Positions 24,250-35,505 of a DNA stretch of 64,000 nucleotides are shown piece by piece. The position numbers and the translations under genes are program-made. Each line of letters begins with the position of its first letter. Position 1 is the stretch's first letter. A model generated the notes under the pieces. The model worked only from the letters and a program-made list of their open reading frames with translations, was not told the DNA's origin and made no database searches. This stretch comes from Udeniomyces pyricola (lineage: Eukaryota; Basidiomycota; Tremellomycetes; Cystofilobasidiales; Mrakiaceae): NCBI GenBank assembly GCA_039545295.1, contig BCIK01000027.1, positions 298,545-362,544 of the forward strand, given 5' to 3'.

Positions 24250-26787
24250 TCATAGGCTATCAACCTGCTTCTTCTCGTCCTCGACAAGTGCAGGTACTAT
24301 CGGTTCCGGCTTGGATTCGTATCCGCCCCATATCGAAACACCTAAGAACACAACCAGGAGAGGCAAGGGACCAAAGATGGAATGATAGGATGAGCCTGTA
24401 ACTCTATTCGTCGACTTATATGTACGCTTATCCGGGCGAGGGAGGGGGTTCAGGGGGTCGTCTGCAGACGAGAACCGATCACTCACCGATATGTTGAATC
24501 GAGAACCAACCAATGACGGTCGCAACGCCAAAGACTCCAACGTCCTGTGAGAGCGAAAATTGAGGAGATACAGCGTCAACATCACGCTCCTGAGGTATCG
24601 CCATCCTGCCAGCCTTGGCCTGCACCAATCGAGCCAGAACCCAAATTTCCCAGCCCAGACCCTCCATGCACTGTCAGACAGACGGAACCAAGGATACGTA
24701 CGGTACCCAGCGGGATAAAGTGCGAGAGCGTCTTGCGCGACAAAATGGCATACCCTACGGTACTTCCCAGTGATTCCACGCTGCGCAGTACTGAGGAAAG
24801 ACGGCCGATATCAAGCGGTGCGCGAGACAATGCTCCCATAGAAAAGTAGAGGTAGTTTTGCGAGAGACCCTGCAAGATGAGTAGGAAAATCCAGAGTTGT
24901 GGGTCAAAGGTTTAGACACAGATGACAGTGTCAGGGGGAGACAACGAGAGAAGATGAAGATGAAGTGAAAATTGAAACGTACGACTGTAATCTTCCACAT
25001 CAGATAGAGCGTCCAGGCCCGGGCGAAGCCAGGATCGACCCAATCGTACTTGGGCGCCGTGGTCTTCTTGGAGAACTCAACCTGGATGATCAGGGCCCAG
25101 ATCCAGGTTCCAAGCGAGAAGAGAGCGATGAAGATGTAGGCGTATCGGGCTCGAGACTTCAAGCTGATCTTTTGGTTGTCAAGGAAGAAACCGAGCAGGA
25201 AGTTGGCTCCGACCGTAGCGACGGCAGTGACGAAAGAAGCGAGGGCCCGAGCTCGCACACTGAAGTAGAGGGAGAGATAGGTTGAAGGCCAGGGGTCTTG
25301 GAAAGAGGACTGGAAGGCCAGAGGCATCAAGAGGAGGATCTCCTTTCGCATCAGGACGCGGAGGACTTCGGTCAGTTCTTTTTTGAAGCCGAGACCCGAG
25401 GTTCCGACGGTGACTGGGCTGCGATCTTGTCGTTGGACTTTAGCGGGCTAAAGAGGAGCCAATGTACGATCAGGAAATAAAGGTTGAGCGGAACAGCGAC
25501 GAGGTAGGATATGGAATGTACAGATCTTGGAAAAAGCGACTCACCGGCGAAAGCAAGAGAGCAACAAAAGGGGCAAAAGCTTGGAGGGCGATGAAGATGA
25601 GATAGTTGTTGGAGGCAATGGAACCGGCCGTCTTTGTCTTAGCATTAAGGGCGAGGTTGACTGCGTGAGATCAGAAGGGTTAAGTTAGCATGAAGCGACT
25701 CAAAACCCTGCATTCAACGCTGATGACGATACGATAGTATCAGACTGACTGATGCCACCCAGAACTTGACCACCGCTCCTACAGATGGACAAGATGGAAC
25801 ATTGACCGGACTTGGATCAGCACCGAGAGCTTGAACCTGTTTCGTTGTATAATCACTTCGAGATAGAAACAGAGCCAACCAACACTCACTTGAAACCAAG
25901 CCAGATGGCCAGATAAACCCCTCGCTTCCGGGCTTCGGGGTATCCCAGGATGATAGCTCCTTCCGTGCTCCAAAAGATTCCAGCACTAATTCCACAGCAT
26001 ACCGCGCCAAAGATGACGGCCCATACGATGCCTTGGACCTTGTTCTCGTACAAACCCACGGAGTACGGGCTGATGGGAAGATAGGCAAGAAGGGGGGGGG
26101 GAGAGAGAGAACGAAATGGATCAAAATGGGTTTCCCAGGTTCGGCTGTAGCCTTTGACCATCAGGGCTGAGATATGCATAATTAGGGGCAAGCCATCCGG
26201 AGAACTTACGCGTATCCAAGGCATCCGAGGAAGAGAGCCCATTTCATGCCCAACTTGTTGGAAACGGTCGATCCAATCAGGCTGAAATGATAGGCAATCC
26301 GGTCAGAGAGGAGTCCAATTCGGATGGCCGGAATGAAAGCCGACGCTCTCAGTCGGTCCGTGCACGATGTACGACTCACCAAAAGATTACCATGAGACCG
26401 AATACGATGGAATTGCCTGCGTTGACGAGCCAGGGTTCCTGAGCACCACCAGCTCCTGTAGACTGCAGGGCATTGTACGTTCCTGGGGACAAGAAAGAGC
26501 AGGAACCGACGACGAGAAGCTAGAAGATCGCATCGGCGAAATCAGGTCAGTACGATTCGCTGACGTGCTTTAGAGCTGCGACTCGTTTGATGACTGTGCG
26601 CTATATGCCGTTCTTGACGATACCGACATGACTAAGCAAGCTCTTCCGAATTAAAAAGGCAACCTACTTGGAAAAAAGTACTCCTGAACCAGGACTTTTT
26701 GACGAAGCCGTCTGACTCTAGCGACGCGGGGTCATCTTGTGACTGGTGGGACTTGGTGATGGAAGCTGATTCGGGAGAGGTCGACAT
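24250..26787 (-). CDS. UNC93-like major facilitator transporter
   Basis: A multi-exon membrane protein of the fungal UNC93/MFS group; the substrate is unknown. It starts at the ATG at 26787 (MSTSPESASITKSH) with a polar N-terminal tail. Membrane segments then follow: LLVVGSCSFLSPGTYNALQS, GNSIVFGLMVIFW, LGMKWALFLGCLGY, GIVWAVIFGAVCCGISAGIF, then ARKRGVYLAIWLGFK, NYLIFIALQAFAPFVALLLS, ASFVTAVATVGANFLLGFFL, YAYIFIALFSLGTWIWALII and DVGVFGVATVIGWFS. The NALQSTGAGG and WSTEGA segments match the family pattern of an early loop and a tryptophan-glutamate helix. The last exon starts after GTGTTCTTAG and ends at 24250 with VEDEKKQVDSL. About ten exons; small exon edges are approximate. Confidence 0.85.
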
Positions 26788-27604
26788 GCTTGAGAAGATA
26801 AGTCGTAGATAATTCTGATTGAATGTGTGGAGAGCGCTGAAGGCCGAGAACACCTGGGCTGGGCGAGGGTATGCGGTCTAAAACGAATCCAAGGTCGACG
26901 AGCCGGGAGACTGCAATATTGAATAGTGCAGGTGAGTCGGTTGCTGGCGGAAGACAAAAGGAGGTTGAGAACGTTGAGTCAAGCTGAGTTCAGTTTTTCA
27001 ATGTGTATATAAGTATGTACCCGTCAGAGCACGCCATGATGCGTGATGGTCGGGTCTGCGCTCCGAAGAGAGACCACGATTGAATACCGCGGTCGATGGA
27101 TTTATGGATTGATGGTGGATCATGATGGCGCTGCGTGCAAGCGAGGTGGAAAGTTGTGCGGGGAATCCGCTTGATCAAGCGGGGAAATCCTTGCTTTTCT
27201 TCCTTTTCACCGACCAACACTCTTCGCCTGTCTGTCATATCCAGCAACGTCGCCCCACTCTTCCGGCTCACTCGATTCACGATTCCCAAGGACATTCGCG
27301 CGGATGCCAGCTTACCGTGGTACGGTTTCTAGTGCAAGCGCCCGCCACCTTGGATCCCGCTCGGTGTTCTCTTCAGTTGTCAGTCGATTGAGCCAAATTG
27401 AACGTCACGAGTCGATCTCTAACTGCCAGTTGTGTGGTGGGAGTTGAAGATATCGCGCTTGTAGGGTGAGCCATAGTCGATGTGCATACACACTAGCTGG
27501 GATCTTGGTTGTATAAGGCTCGGAGCTGCCGCGGTGGCCGAAATTGCGCAAAGCTAGTCGATCTGGGCATGGTTGATGGTTGGTGATGGCCGCTGTATAT
27601 TTAC

Positions 27605-27620
27605 ACATATATATATATAC

Positions 27621-27667
<47 letters not shown>

Positions 27668-27676
27668 CATATATAT
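27605..27676 (+). repeat. TA microsatellite with a C every 16 bases
   Basis: Alternating TA is broken by single C residues at 27606, 27620, 27636, 27652 and 27668. That makes three 16-nt periods and one of 14 nt. Each unit is nearly self-complementary, so the array could extrude as a cruciform. It lies about 415 nt upstream of cct8. Confidence 0.85.
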
Positions 27677-27815
27677 GGCTCGCTTTATAGAAACGACGAT
27701 GTGTGCAGTAATAAAGACGTTCGCTTATGATGCAAAAGGATCGAGGGAAGATGATAAGAAAATCGATGAACAGAATGATTTAATTTTGGTGGTGTCTACT
27801 TGTGTGAACATGTGT

Positions 27816-27845
27816 AGATATATATATATACTATATATATATATG
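27816..27845 (+). repeat. Second TA tract
   Basis: Two TA stretches are separated by a single C and sit about 140 nt downstream of the larger TA array. The tract is nearly palindromic. Confidence 0.75.
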
Positions 27846-28089
27846 TCTTGTTCATACTGTATCAACTGTAAACTGAGATGATGTATTCATTTCGTTCCAG
27901 TCATGATTAATCATTCGCGCGCGCAGGAACGTGCTGGAATCGCGTTTGTGTGGGCTGGCTTTGGCCTCCCTTCCAACGACACGACTTGCCGCCCCTGCCC
28001 TCACTCACCAGTTGTCACCAGCGAACCCTTCGACAAGTCCGACCCTCCACCCCACCCAACCCCACCCCTCCCCACCCCTCCCTTCAGCC

Positions 28090-31000
28090 ATGTCTCTCAA
28101 AGTTCCTAGACCTCAGACCGGCCTCTTCAAGGACGGCTCCAAGGTATCATCCATCGACCCTCTACACCCTCAACGTCCCCGACCAACCATCGGCAACTCA
28201 CAAAACGCGAGAGATGCTGACGCTCCCTCCCTTTCTTTTTGTCTTCTCCCTCTCGCGCCTTGTCCCTCTCTCTCTGTCTCTCTTCGCGTCCGGTCCTCTG
28301 GCTCACCATCCCCGCCTGTCCTTCCATCGCGTCCATGTTATCTCCTCTCTCGAAACGCCACCCCTCTAGCATCTCTCCGGCCTGGAGGAGGCCGTTCTGA
28401 GGAACATTGAAGCCGTCGGCGAGCTCAGCGAGATTGTCAGGACCTCGTTTGGACCCAACGGTAAGTTGGCCTTGGCCACTTCTTCTCGTCCCTCCAGATG
28501 TGCTCGTGTTGTCAACAAGCAAGACAGAACGAGAGGACTTGTGGCTCTGGTACCTCTGCTTTGACGTCAATCTTAACGACTTCAAAGAGGTCGCATCCTC
28601 GCTAGTGAATGCTACGGACGCGTGAGGAGGAATATTGGCAGATCAACGTTCCCATCAGCAGCCCGCTTGCTCGTCCATACTCCTCAAGGCATGCTTATGG
28701 TGTTTTCATGGAACCATGGAGCCATCGTATCGTCGATTGTCGTACCATACATGACCAGAAGCTCATCTGGGCTCGAATTGTTTGGATCTAACGGGTCCGT
28801 GTCACCCTTGCTGTTGACCTGACGCCTTCCCTCCTCCTTTGCACTTCAGGTCGAAACAAACTCATCATCAACCATCTGTCGCGACTGTTCGTTACCTCTG
28901 ATGCGGCTACTATCATCCGAGAGATTGAGGTCGTCCACCCGGCTGCCAAGCTGCTCGTCGGTGCTTCTCAGGCTCAGGAAGCCGAAGTCAGTGCTCCGTG
29001 GAACTCCGTGTCTTTGGACTGATTCCTTGGCCTTTATCCGCGTTGCTGACGAGCCCGGTTTCATTTGTTTGGCTTTCTGCTCGCTTCTTGACGCAATATC
29101 TCGCTCTTCTACACCTGTTATCGTCACGTTAGAACGGAGATGGAACCAACTTTGTCTTGATCTTTGCTGGAGAGCTGCTGAAGCAGGCCGTCAACCTGCT
29201 CGTCATGGGCCTGCATCCGACCGAGGTCCGTCTCTGACCCTTGTTCCCCCTTTGCTCTCTCTCTTTCGCGTCTTGTTGTGTGTATTGACGCCCTGACCGA
29301 CATGGCACGCTCTTCTTCATCATCTGCTCAGGTCATTCTTGGATACGAACTTGCTGCTGAGAAGTGCCGAGAGGAGATTGAGAGTACGTCCAAATGGAGA
29401 AGTCTAGCATTCCCAAACGGCTTTCACAACCCCTCTCGTCTAATCATAATCGTCGTTCGTCGCCGTTCCACTTAAATCCCAATTTTGGTACTCTACTAGC
29501 CCTCAAAGCTCTCGACCTTCCCCTGCCTCCCTCTCTCGACACGCTCTCCAAGTCGATATCGCCCTCAATTGCTTCCAAGCAGCCCGGAAACGAGGCGTTC
29601 TTGTCTGATCTTGTCTCCGAGGCTGCTCTTGCCGTTATGCCCAAGAACCCCAAGGACTTCAGCGTTGATGCCGTTCGGGTTGTCAAGATTCTCGGTGGAT
29701 CGTTGAGCCAGAGTCGCGTCGTTCGAGGCATGGTTTTTGGAAGGGAACCGGATGGTGAGTGGGCCGGTCGATTGGACAGAGGCTCATGTGCAATCTTGAA
29801 GACAGCCACTTGGCCCTGACGAGCTGACTCCGCTTGCCTATCTTTTCTTTCCGTATCACCCTCCCTTACAGGAATCATCAAAAAGGGTTCGCAGATGAAG
29901 GTTGCCGTCTACACTTGCGGTCTCGACATTTCGCAGACCGAAACCAAAGCGACGGTGCTGCTCAAGAACGCCAGCGAGATGCTTGACTTCACCAAGGGAG
30001 AGGAGAAGCAGATGGAGAACGTTAGTGTTTCACTGTTCCAGAGTGAATTTTGACCAGCCGCATCATCGTCGGGCTTCGCTGGTGCTAACGCACACCTCGC
30101 CTTCGCCTGAATATTGACCATTATAGATCTTCAAGGAGATTGCCGACTCGGGCGTCAAGCTCATCATCGCTGGTTCCGGTATCGGAGACCTTGCCCTGCA
30201 CTACCTTAACCGACAAGGCATTGCTGTTCTCAAGGTTCTCTCCAAGTTCGACCTCCGACGACTGTGCCGAGTGTGTGGTGCGACCCCGCTCGCGCGAGTT
30301 GGTGCCCCGACGGCCGAGGAGGCTGGCTACGTCGACGTTCTCGAGACGATTGAGATTGGTGGTGACAGAGTGACCGTTCTGCGACAAGAGGAGTCGGAGC
30401 GAACTCGAACGGCGACTATCGTCCTCCGAGGTGCGACTGCCAACCATCTCGACGACCTGGAGCGATCGGTCGATGACGGAGTCAACACTGTCCGATCCCT
30501 TCTCAAGGATGGCAGGCTCATTCCCGGAGCGGGTGCGTCCGAGATTGAGCTCGCCAAGCGCATTGGCGAGTTTGGTGACAAGACCCCGGGTCTCGCTCAG
30601 CATGGTATCAGGAAGTTTGCCGAGGCGCTCGAGGTCGTCCCCAGGACGTTGGCCGAGAACGCAGGTCTTGACGCCAGCGAGGTTATCTCGGCTCTTTACA
30701 AGGCTCACGGAGAAGGAGGTGTGGACGTTGGTATTGATATCGACGTGAGTTGTCTGCCTTTCGTTTTCCGTTCTTTGCTCTCAATCCATCTGTCGGTCTT
30801 TTTTCTTTTCGTATAAAATCGAGAATTCTCATTCTGACTGTCGTTTACTTTTGTTTCATCGCGATCTAGGGCAACGGAAACGGTACTCTTTCGACCATTG
30901 GGCCTGCGATCCTGGATCCTCTCGCCCCCAAGTCGTACGCCATCAAGCTCGCCACCGACGCTGCCGTCTCGGTCCTCCGAGTCGACTCGATCATTGTTGC

Positions 31001-31163
31001 CAAGCAGGCCGGTATCGCGGCGGTTAGCATCTTTTCCCTGCTTTTGTCTTTGCTCCGTTCAATGCCTCAGAGCTGGAGAAAAAAAGAATCTTGCTCATAT
31101 CATTTTGATTGGTTTGGTTGGATTCTATAGCCCAAGCAGAACCCGGATTGGGACCAGGATTAG
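28090..31163 (+). CDS. cct8: T-complex protein 1 subunit theta (CCT8)
   Basis: Theta subunit of the cytosolic TRiC/CCT chaperonin, which folds actin, tubulin and other proteins with ATP. It starts MSLKVPRPQTGLFKDGSK (28090). Exons then give SEIVRTSFGPNG, RNKLIINHLSRLFVTSDAAT, GDGTNFVLIFAGELLKQAVN (the ATPase loop), DAVRVVKILGGSLSQSRVVR, GMVFGREPDG, and the large exon at 30127-30744 with SGIGDLALHYLNRQGIAVLK. GPAILDPLAPKSYAIKLATD follows. The final small exon codes PKQNPDWDQD and stops at 31161-31163. DAVRVVKILGG and LHYLNRQGIAVL separate theta from the other CCT subunits. Splice joins keep phase, with GT-AG introns throughout. The length is near the usual 540-550 residues. Confidence 0.95.
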
Positions 31164-31891
31164 TTCGATGACAACTCGTCCTCGAAAAAAAGAAACGCGA
31201 TGTCATGACCCTTTAGATTTTTCTCATAGATGTGACGTGTACGGTTTCGCCAGAACCCAGGCGTGATGTCGCATGTCCCATGGTAGCACTGACATTACAT
31301 GCTAGCCACAGCCATACTTACCGTGGCATGTGACAAATCTCGACACTGTTTGGTTATCTGACGCCCCAGCCCACAAGGAGGATCTTCGCATGAACCATGT
31401 GGACTGCTCGGACATTCTTCAACCTGATTGGTTATGGGGAACAGGAAATCCGGTCAGTTTCAATGACCGAGCCGGTTTTGGAAGCTAGTGGATGTACACG
31501 CAAGGTGATTCTAGCTTGCTTTTCAGACAGCGAACATCATGAGGGGCCAGAAGTTGGTTGGTCCGAGGTGAGCCCGAGGGTGCTATTAGCCCCTTTTTCT
31601 GGTTTGTCGCCCTCTTTTTGAATCGTCGGCTTCGCTCCGAGGTGTTGCCGGAACCCGGTCACGGTCTTACTCGTGAAGGAAAATGGGGCCTGGTAAAAGG
31701 AGCGAAAGAGGGGAAAGAGAACCCTTGTCGACTTCTGGAAAGCGGACTTCAGAGAAGGACAAAAAGGAGTACTCAAACTTCCATCGGTCCTTTTCCCTTC
31801 TACTCAGTACTTTCTTCTGCCACAGTTAGATCTGTTTTACTTCGTTTCCTTACCTTGTTATTCAACAAATACCACCCGCCTCCATTTCATC
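31164..31891. other. Spacer, promoter of the GH10 gene
   Basis: About 730 nt between cct8 and the xylanase gene, both on plus. Open frames at 31397-31621 (plus) and 31537-31776 (minus) have no recognisable family. The last 60 nt before the xylanase ATG are pyrimidine-rich. No RNA gene is seen. Confidence 0.5.
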
Positions 31892-34390
31892 ATGTTGCTC
31901 GTTCCATCTATGCTCTCTCTTCTTCTCGTCTTATCCACGACGACGGAAGCAGCCCCGACCGTCGCGGTTTCTCTCCTCACGGATCACATCTCCCCCTCTT
32001 CAAACACGACCATCGGCGCCCTCGTCCGCCAAATCAACCAGAAAAACTCGAAGAAAAGTACCTTCTACTTCGGATCCACTCTCGCTAGTGGGAACCCGAG
32101 CGCGTGGAATGAGCAGACTTTTGAGGATAACTTCAACCTGGCCGTCGCGGAGAACAGCTGGTGAGTTGACATTCCAGTCTTGGCTTTTTCTTCTTCTTCT
32201 TTTTCTGTCCCGTTGTTCTCGTGGTTGAGCTGGAGATGCTCAGCACGGGGTGGTCGTGGATGTAGCAAGTCGGCGGCTTAATCGAGCGTTCTTTCCATCT
32301 TGGTTCTTTCTTCGTTTCTTTCTTTTCCTTTTGCTTTTCTCCTCGCAGCAAGGTATGGTTCAACTTCACATCTTATCCAGTTGATCGGGGATTGTCTTGT
32401 GCTGATCGAATCCCAGCCTGACCGTTGATTCTGTTCTCACTTGCTTTCTCTCGTCTATAGTGGGAAGTGTGGGAGCCATCTCCTGGCAAGATCGATGCCT
32501 CCCAGTGCGTGGCTATCAAGAACTGGGCCAATGCAAGAAAGATTGCCTTCCGAGGGTAAGACACATGTCCATTCTTTTGCGTTGTCATGGTTCGTTCCAC
32601 CATACTGAGCCCGGCCTGACCTGTCCTGGATGTATTTCTCGACTTTTAGGCACAATACCTTCTGGCACAATCAACGTCCTGGGTGGCTCGTTTCGGGCTC
32701 GTATAACCAACAGCAACTCGCGCAGGACATCATCCCTCGATCCGTCACGGGAGCGATCGAAGCCGTGGGAAAGGATGTCATTTCGTGGGACGTCTTGAAC
32801 GGTGAGCTGGGTGCTGGGTGCTAGGCGTTGGTCTTACCGCTCATTGCGTTGGGTTTCCAGAGTAGTGCTGATTAAGAAAGGATACGTACCTTGCTGATCT
32901 GATCTAATGTAGAGATTTGGTAAGTGAGCTACAGTCTTGATAAAGGCTCATCCATTCCCTCACTCTGACCCAACTGATCGTCTTCCCCCTGATTGCCAAT
33001 CCATTAACATCTTGACTTCATTGTTTTCATGCATTGTCTCCCTAGGAGTGGCTCTCCTCCTTCTGGAGCGACCGAAAATCAATGCGTCGTCTCTGCCAAT
33101 CAGTGGCCGAGTAAATCGGTCGATGGCCAAGCAAGCTCCGCAAACCTGTGGGACAACACCGATTCTTTCGTAGACGTCGCTCTCAATGCCGCTGGAGCGG
33201 CTCGGAAGAAGCTCGGTTCCAAAATGAAGTTCTTCATCAATGAATGTGAGTGACTCAAAGTGACCGACTCCGAGATTTCCTATGCAAGAGACATGCATAT
33301 ATGATGATAATTGATGTCGTCTTTTTCTCGTCCATCAAAAAAGTCAACATCGCTGGTCCGAGCTGGACAAAGGGCAAGACCGATTGCGCTATCACTACAC
33401 TGTCGGGACTCAAGTCTCGAGGCGTTCCTATCGATGGTCTTGGAATCCAAGTAAGTTCCGGCCCTTCAGATGCTTGCCTCTTTGTAATCCACCCACACTT
33501 GATGAGAAGGACCACGACGATTTGAACTCACGACTCGCATTTGCTTTACTCCCTCGTATTTTTTTTTGCCAGTCTCACTGGTCCACGACGTACTACCCTG
33601 TCAAATCAGACTCCAAAGCGGTCTTTGCCAGCCTCGCTAATTTGGGAATGGAAGGCGCGATCACGGAGCTCGACGTATCGGCTCCTGGTGGGACTTCCGA
33701 TGATGCCCGTCTTCAGGTGTGGAGGGCTCTATACTGCCCTGTCATGAGTTGAGTTTTCTCATCAGAGGAGGGAGCAATGGCTTACCTATTGTTGGTGATG
33801 GCATTTGGTTTCCATGTAGGCTGCCATCTATGGAGATCTCATCGACGTTTGCCTGTACGCTTCCAACTGTCACGAGGTGAGAACAGCGCTCCTCTTTCGA
33901 TGTCTCTTGATTGTTGCCACCTTGTCTTTTTCTCATGTATACCAAACTTGAAATCTTGCCGTTTTAGTTCCTCGTCTGGGATACCCGAGGTCTGTCCATG
34001 AATCGTTGTGTGATCTTCTCAAAGACATCATTCCTGTTGTGGTCAACTGATCTTCCTCCTTCTGCTTCATCTCTGTGTTTATCGGCCTTGTTCTTCTGCT
34101 CTGACTCGGCCCAGACGACGAATCCTGGCTTGGAGCTGACGTAAGTTTTCGATCTCATCGTCCAACGTGTCTCGTCTGCAGTTGAGTTTATCACTTGAGC
34201 TAACTGATATCTTGAATTAACGCATATATCTGGACTGAACTCCACAACAAAGGCAAAAGGCACGCTGTTCGACGCCTCGGGAAAACCCAAATTGGCGTAC
34301 TTTGAGATCGTCGCTCGACTTGAAAACTACATCGCGGGTAAACCTGAGCCCTGCTCGACTGCTAGCGGAACCAGCAGTTGCAAGGTCTGA
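31892..34390 (+). CDS. Secreted GH10 endo-1,4-beta-xylanase
   Basis: Predicted extracellular xylanase. A signal peptide is clear (MLLVPSMLSLLLVLSTTTEA). GH10 landmarks in order: FYFGSTLAS, AENSCKWEVWEP (the conserved Lys-Trp), RGHNTFWHNQRPGW, then VISWDVLNEIW with the acid/base glutamate, GLGIQSHWS, and GAITELDVSAPGG with the nucleophile glutamate in TELD. FLVWDTRDDESWLGAD follows, then GKPKLAYFEIVARLENYI. There is no carbohydrate-binding module. About ten exons. Exon 1 ends at 32160. A 4-nt exon at 32349-32352 supplies the lysine of KW. A 7-nt exon at 32913-32919 completes the catalytic glutamate codon and codes Ile. The NDYN motif usual in the family reads NEFN here. The stop is at 34388-34390 after a short Cys/Ser tail. 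Expression is probably carbon-source dependent, but nothing in the sequence shows this. Confidence 0.9.
32349..32352 (+). other. 4-nt microexon in the GH10 gene
   Basis: CAAG is preceded by a pyrimidine tract and CGCAG, and followed by GTATGG. Joining TG (end of exon 1) with C-AAG and then TGG restores Cys-Lys-Trp, the KW pair of the family. Skipping it shifts the frame. Confidence 0.75.
32913..32919 (+). other. 7-nt microexon in the GH10 gene
   Basis: AGATTTG lies between an acceptor (AATGTAG) and a donor (GTAAGT). With the flanking exons it reads AAC-GAG-ATT-TGG. The acid/base glutamate codon is therefore split across the intron (G|AG). Confidence 0.8.
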
Positions 34391-34694
34391 GAGGTGTGGA
34401 ACGAATATAAGTTACATGGTTATCAGCTCCAATCACTAGATCAAAGTCGAAATTTCGGATGTGGCCATGTTTATTCGATGTGATGAATTCAATGGATATT
34501 CATGAGTATACAAGTCTAAAAGTAGAGATACATATAATAATAATAATGATCAATATATACTGTATATGATGTTGCCATATCGAGCAGCAATATAGCATCA
34601 TCGATCATCAATCAACTTCGAGTTCATCCCGTTCTACTTCCTTCCTTTCCCCCTTGGTCATTCCCTTCTGGTGCACCGACATACCATCTCCTTT

Positions 34695-35491
34695 GCTCAC
34701 CCAGCCCTTGTCTCTGCGTTCTGGACATCTCTCAAATCTTCACACTTCTTCGGTATCAAACTCTCATATCGCGTGGTGAGTCTCTTGAATCTGATTTTCC
34801 CCCAGTCTAACGAACGACCCCAATCGATCCGACCGGCCACCTCCTATGCCCGTTGTCGAGATCATTTGCTCTTGATCAACTTCGGTCCTTGAGTTCATCG
34901 CGCTACCACGTCAGCACATCAGACTTCTCTGTTCTCACGCGAACTATCGATATACATATCTGCACGTGGCAATGTCGCCTAATGCTTTCTCCTTGCTTTG
35001 TCCATGTCGTCAGGCGATACACCTGGAAACTGCACGAGCCTCCATACCATTCTTGGTCTTCAACCGTTACATCCTCTGACCTCTTTGCTGACGGTGCTTT
35101 GGGTTGAAACTCGTGACGGGATTGAGTTCACTCTTTTCAGTTTTCCTCGACAAGGCGATTCGCACGTTGTGTTCGAGGTAAGTCTTGGCAAGGTAGACTT
35201 GGACATGGGGGACGTGCTACATTGGGTAAAATGCTGATGTTTGGTTCCCTGGCTCGTCGTCTGATGCTCTCCCGGCAATCATCTCTAGCCTGTGCTCTTA
35301 TATCTTTACTTTGGACCTGGAGAGAAGCCGTTGGATACAATCCTGACTAAACATCGTCATCTTTTCGCCTCGACACCAACGTGAGTCGGTCGTGATGGTG
35401 CCCCAGNCCCCCGCCGCAGCAGGCAGCAAGAGATACCGATCAAGGCGTGCGCTCACGTAGTGTTTCTTGTAGGCCATCGGTGTGCATATAA
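34695..35491 (+). CDS. Unrecognised small protein, N-terminus open
   Basis: Four or more exons read through in one frame. The first visible one is LVSAFWTSLKSSHFFGIKLS (after an acceptor near 34704). Next is SNERPQSIRPATSYARCRDH, then GDTPGNCTSLHTILGLQPLH continuing to DGIEFTLFSFPRQGDSHVV, then PVLLYLYFGPGEKPLDTI. The last exon, after TTGTAG at 35472, adds PSVCI and a TAA at 35489-35491. The introns have GT-AG ends, though one donor (GTCCTT) is weak. There is no methionine in these exons, so the start must be in a short exon between 34391 and 34600; ATGA|GTATAC near 34502 is one possibility. I do not recognise the family. The stop lies 14 nt before the ATG of the dysferlin-domain gene. One ambiguous base (35407) is in the last intron. 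The alternative is that these exons are chance frames. Confidence 0.45.
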
Positions 35492-35505
35492 ATCGCGTCT
35501 CTAGG

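Larger units (their letters stand above)
26788..28089. other. Divergent intergenic region with TA microsatellites
   Basis: About 1.3 kb between the UNC93-like start (minus) and cct8 (plus), so both promoters lie here. It contains a 16-bp periodic TA array at 27605-27676 and a second TA tract at 27816-27845. The sequence just before the cct8 ATG (28020-28088) is C-rich and pyrimidine-rich. No gene is recognisable. Confidence 0.55.

Noticed and set aside
11215..26787. Possible metabolite cluster (transcription factor, GST, transporter)
   Set aside because: No backbone synthase or tailoring oxidase is present, COG2 lies between them, and the transporter is UNC93-like rather than a drug-efflux type.
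27573..27881. Tyr/Ile-rich frame over the TA array
   Set aside because: It is simply the translation of alternating TA.
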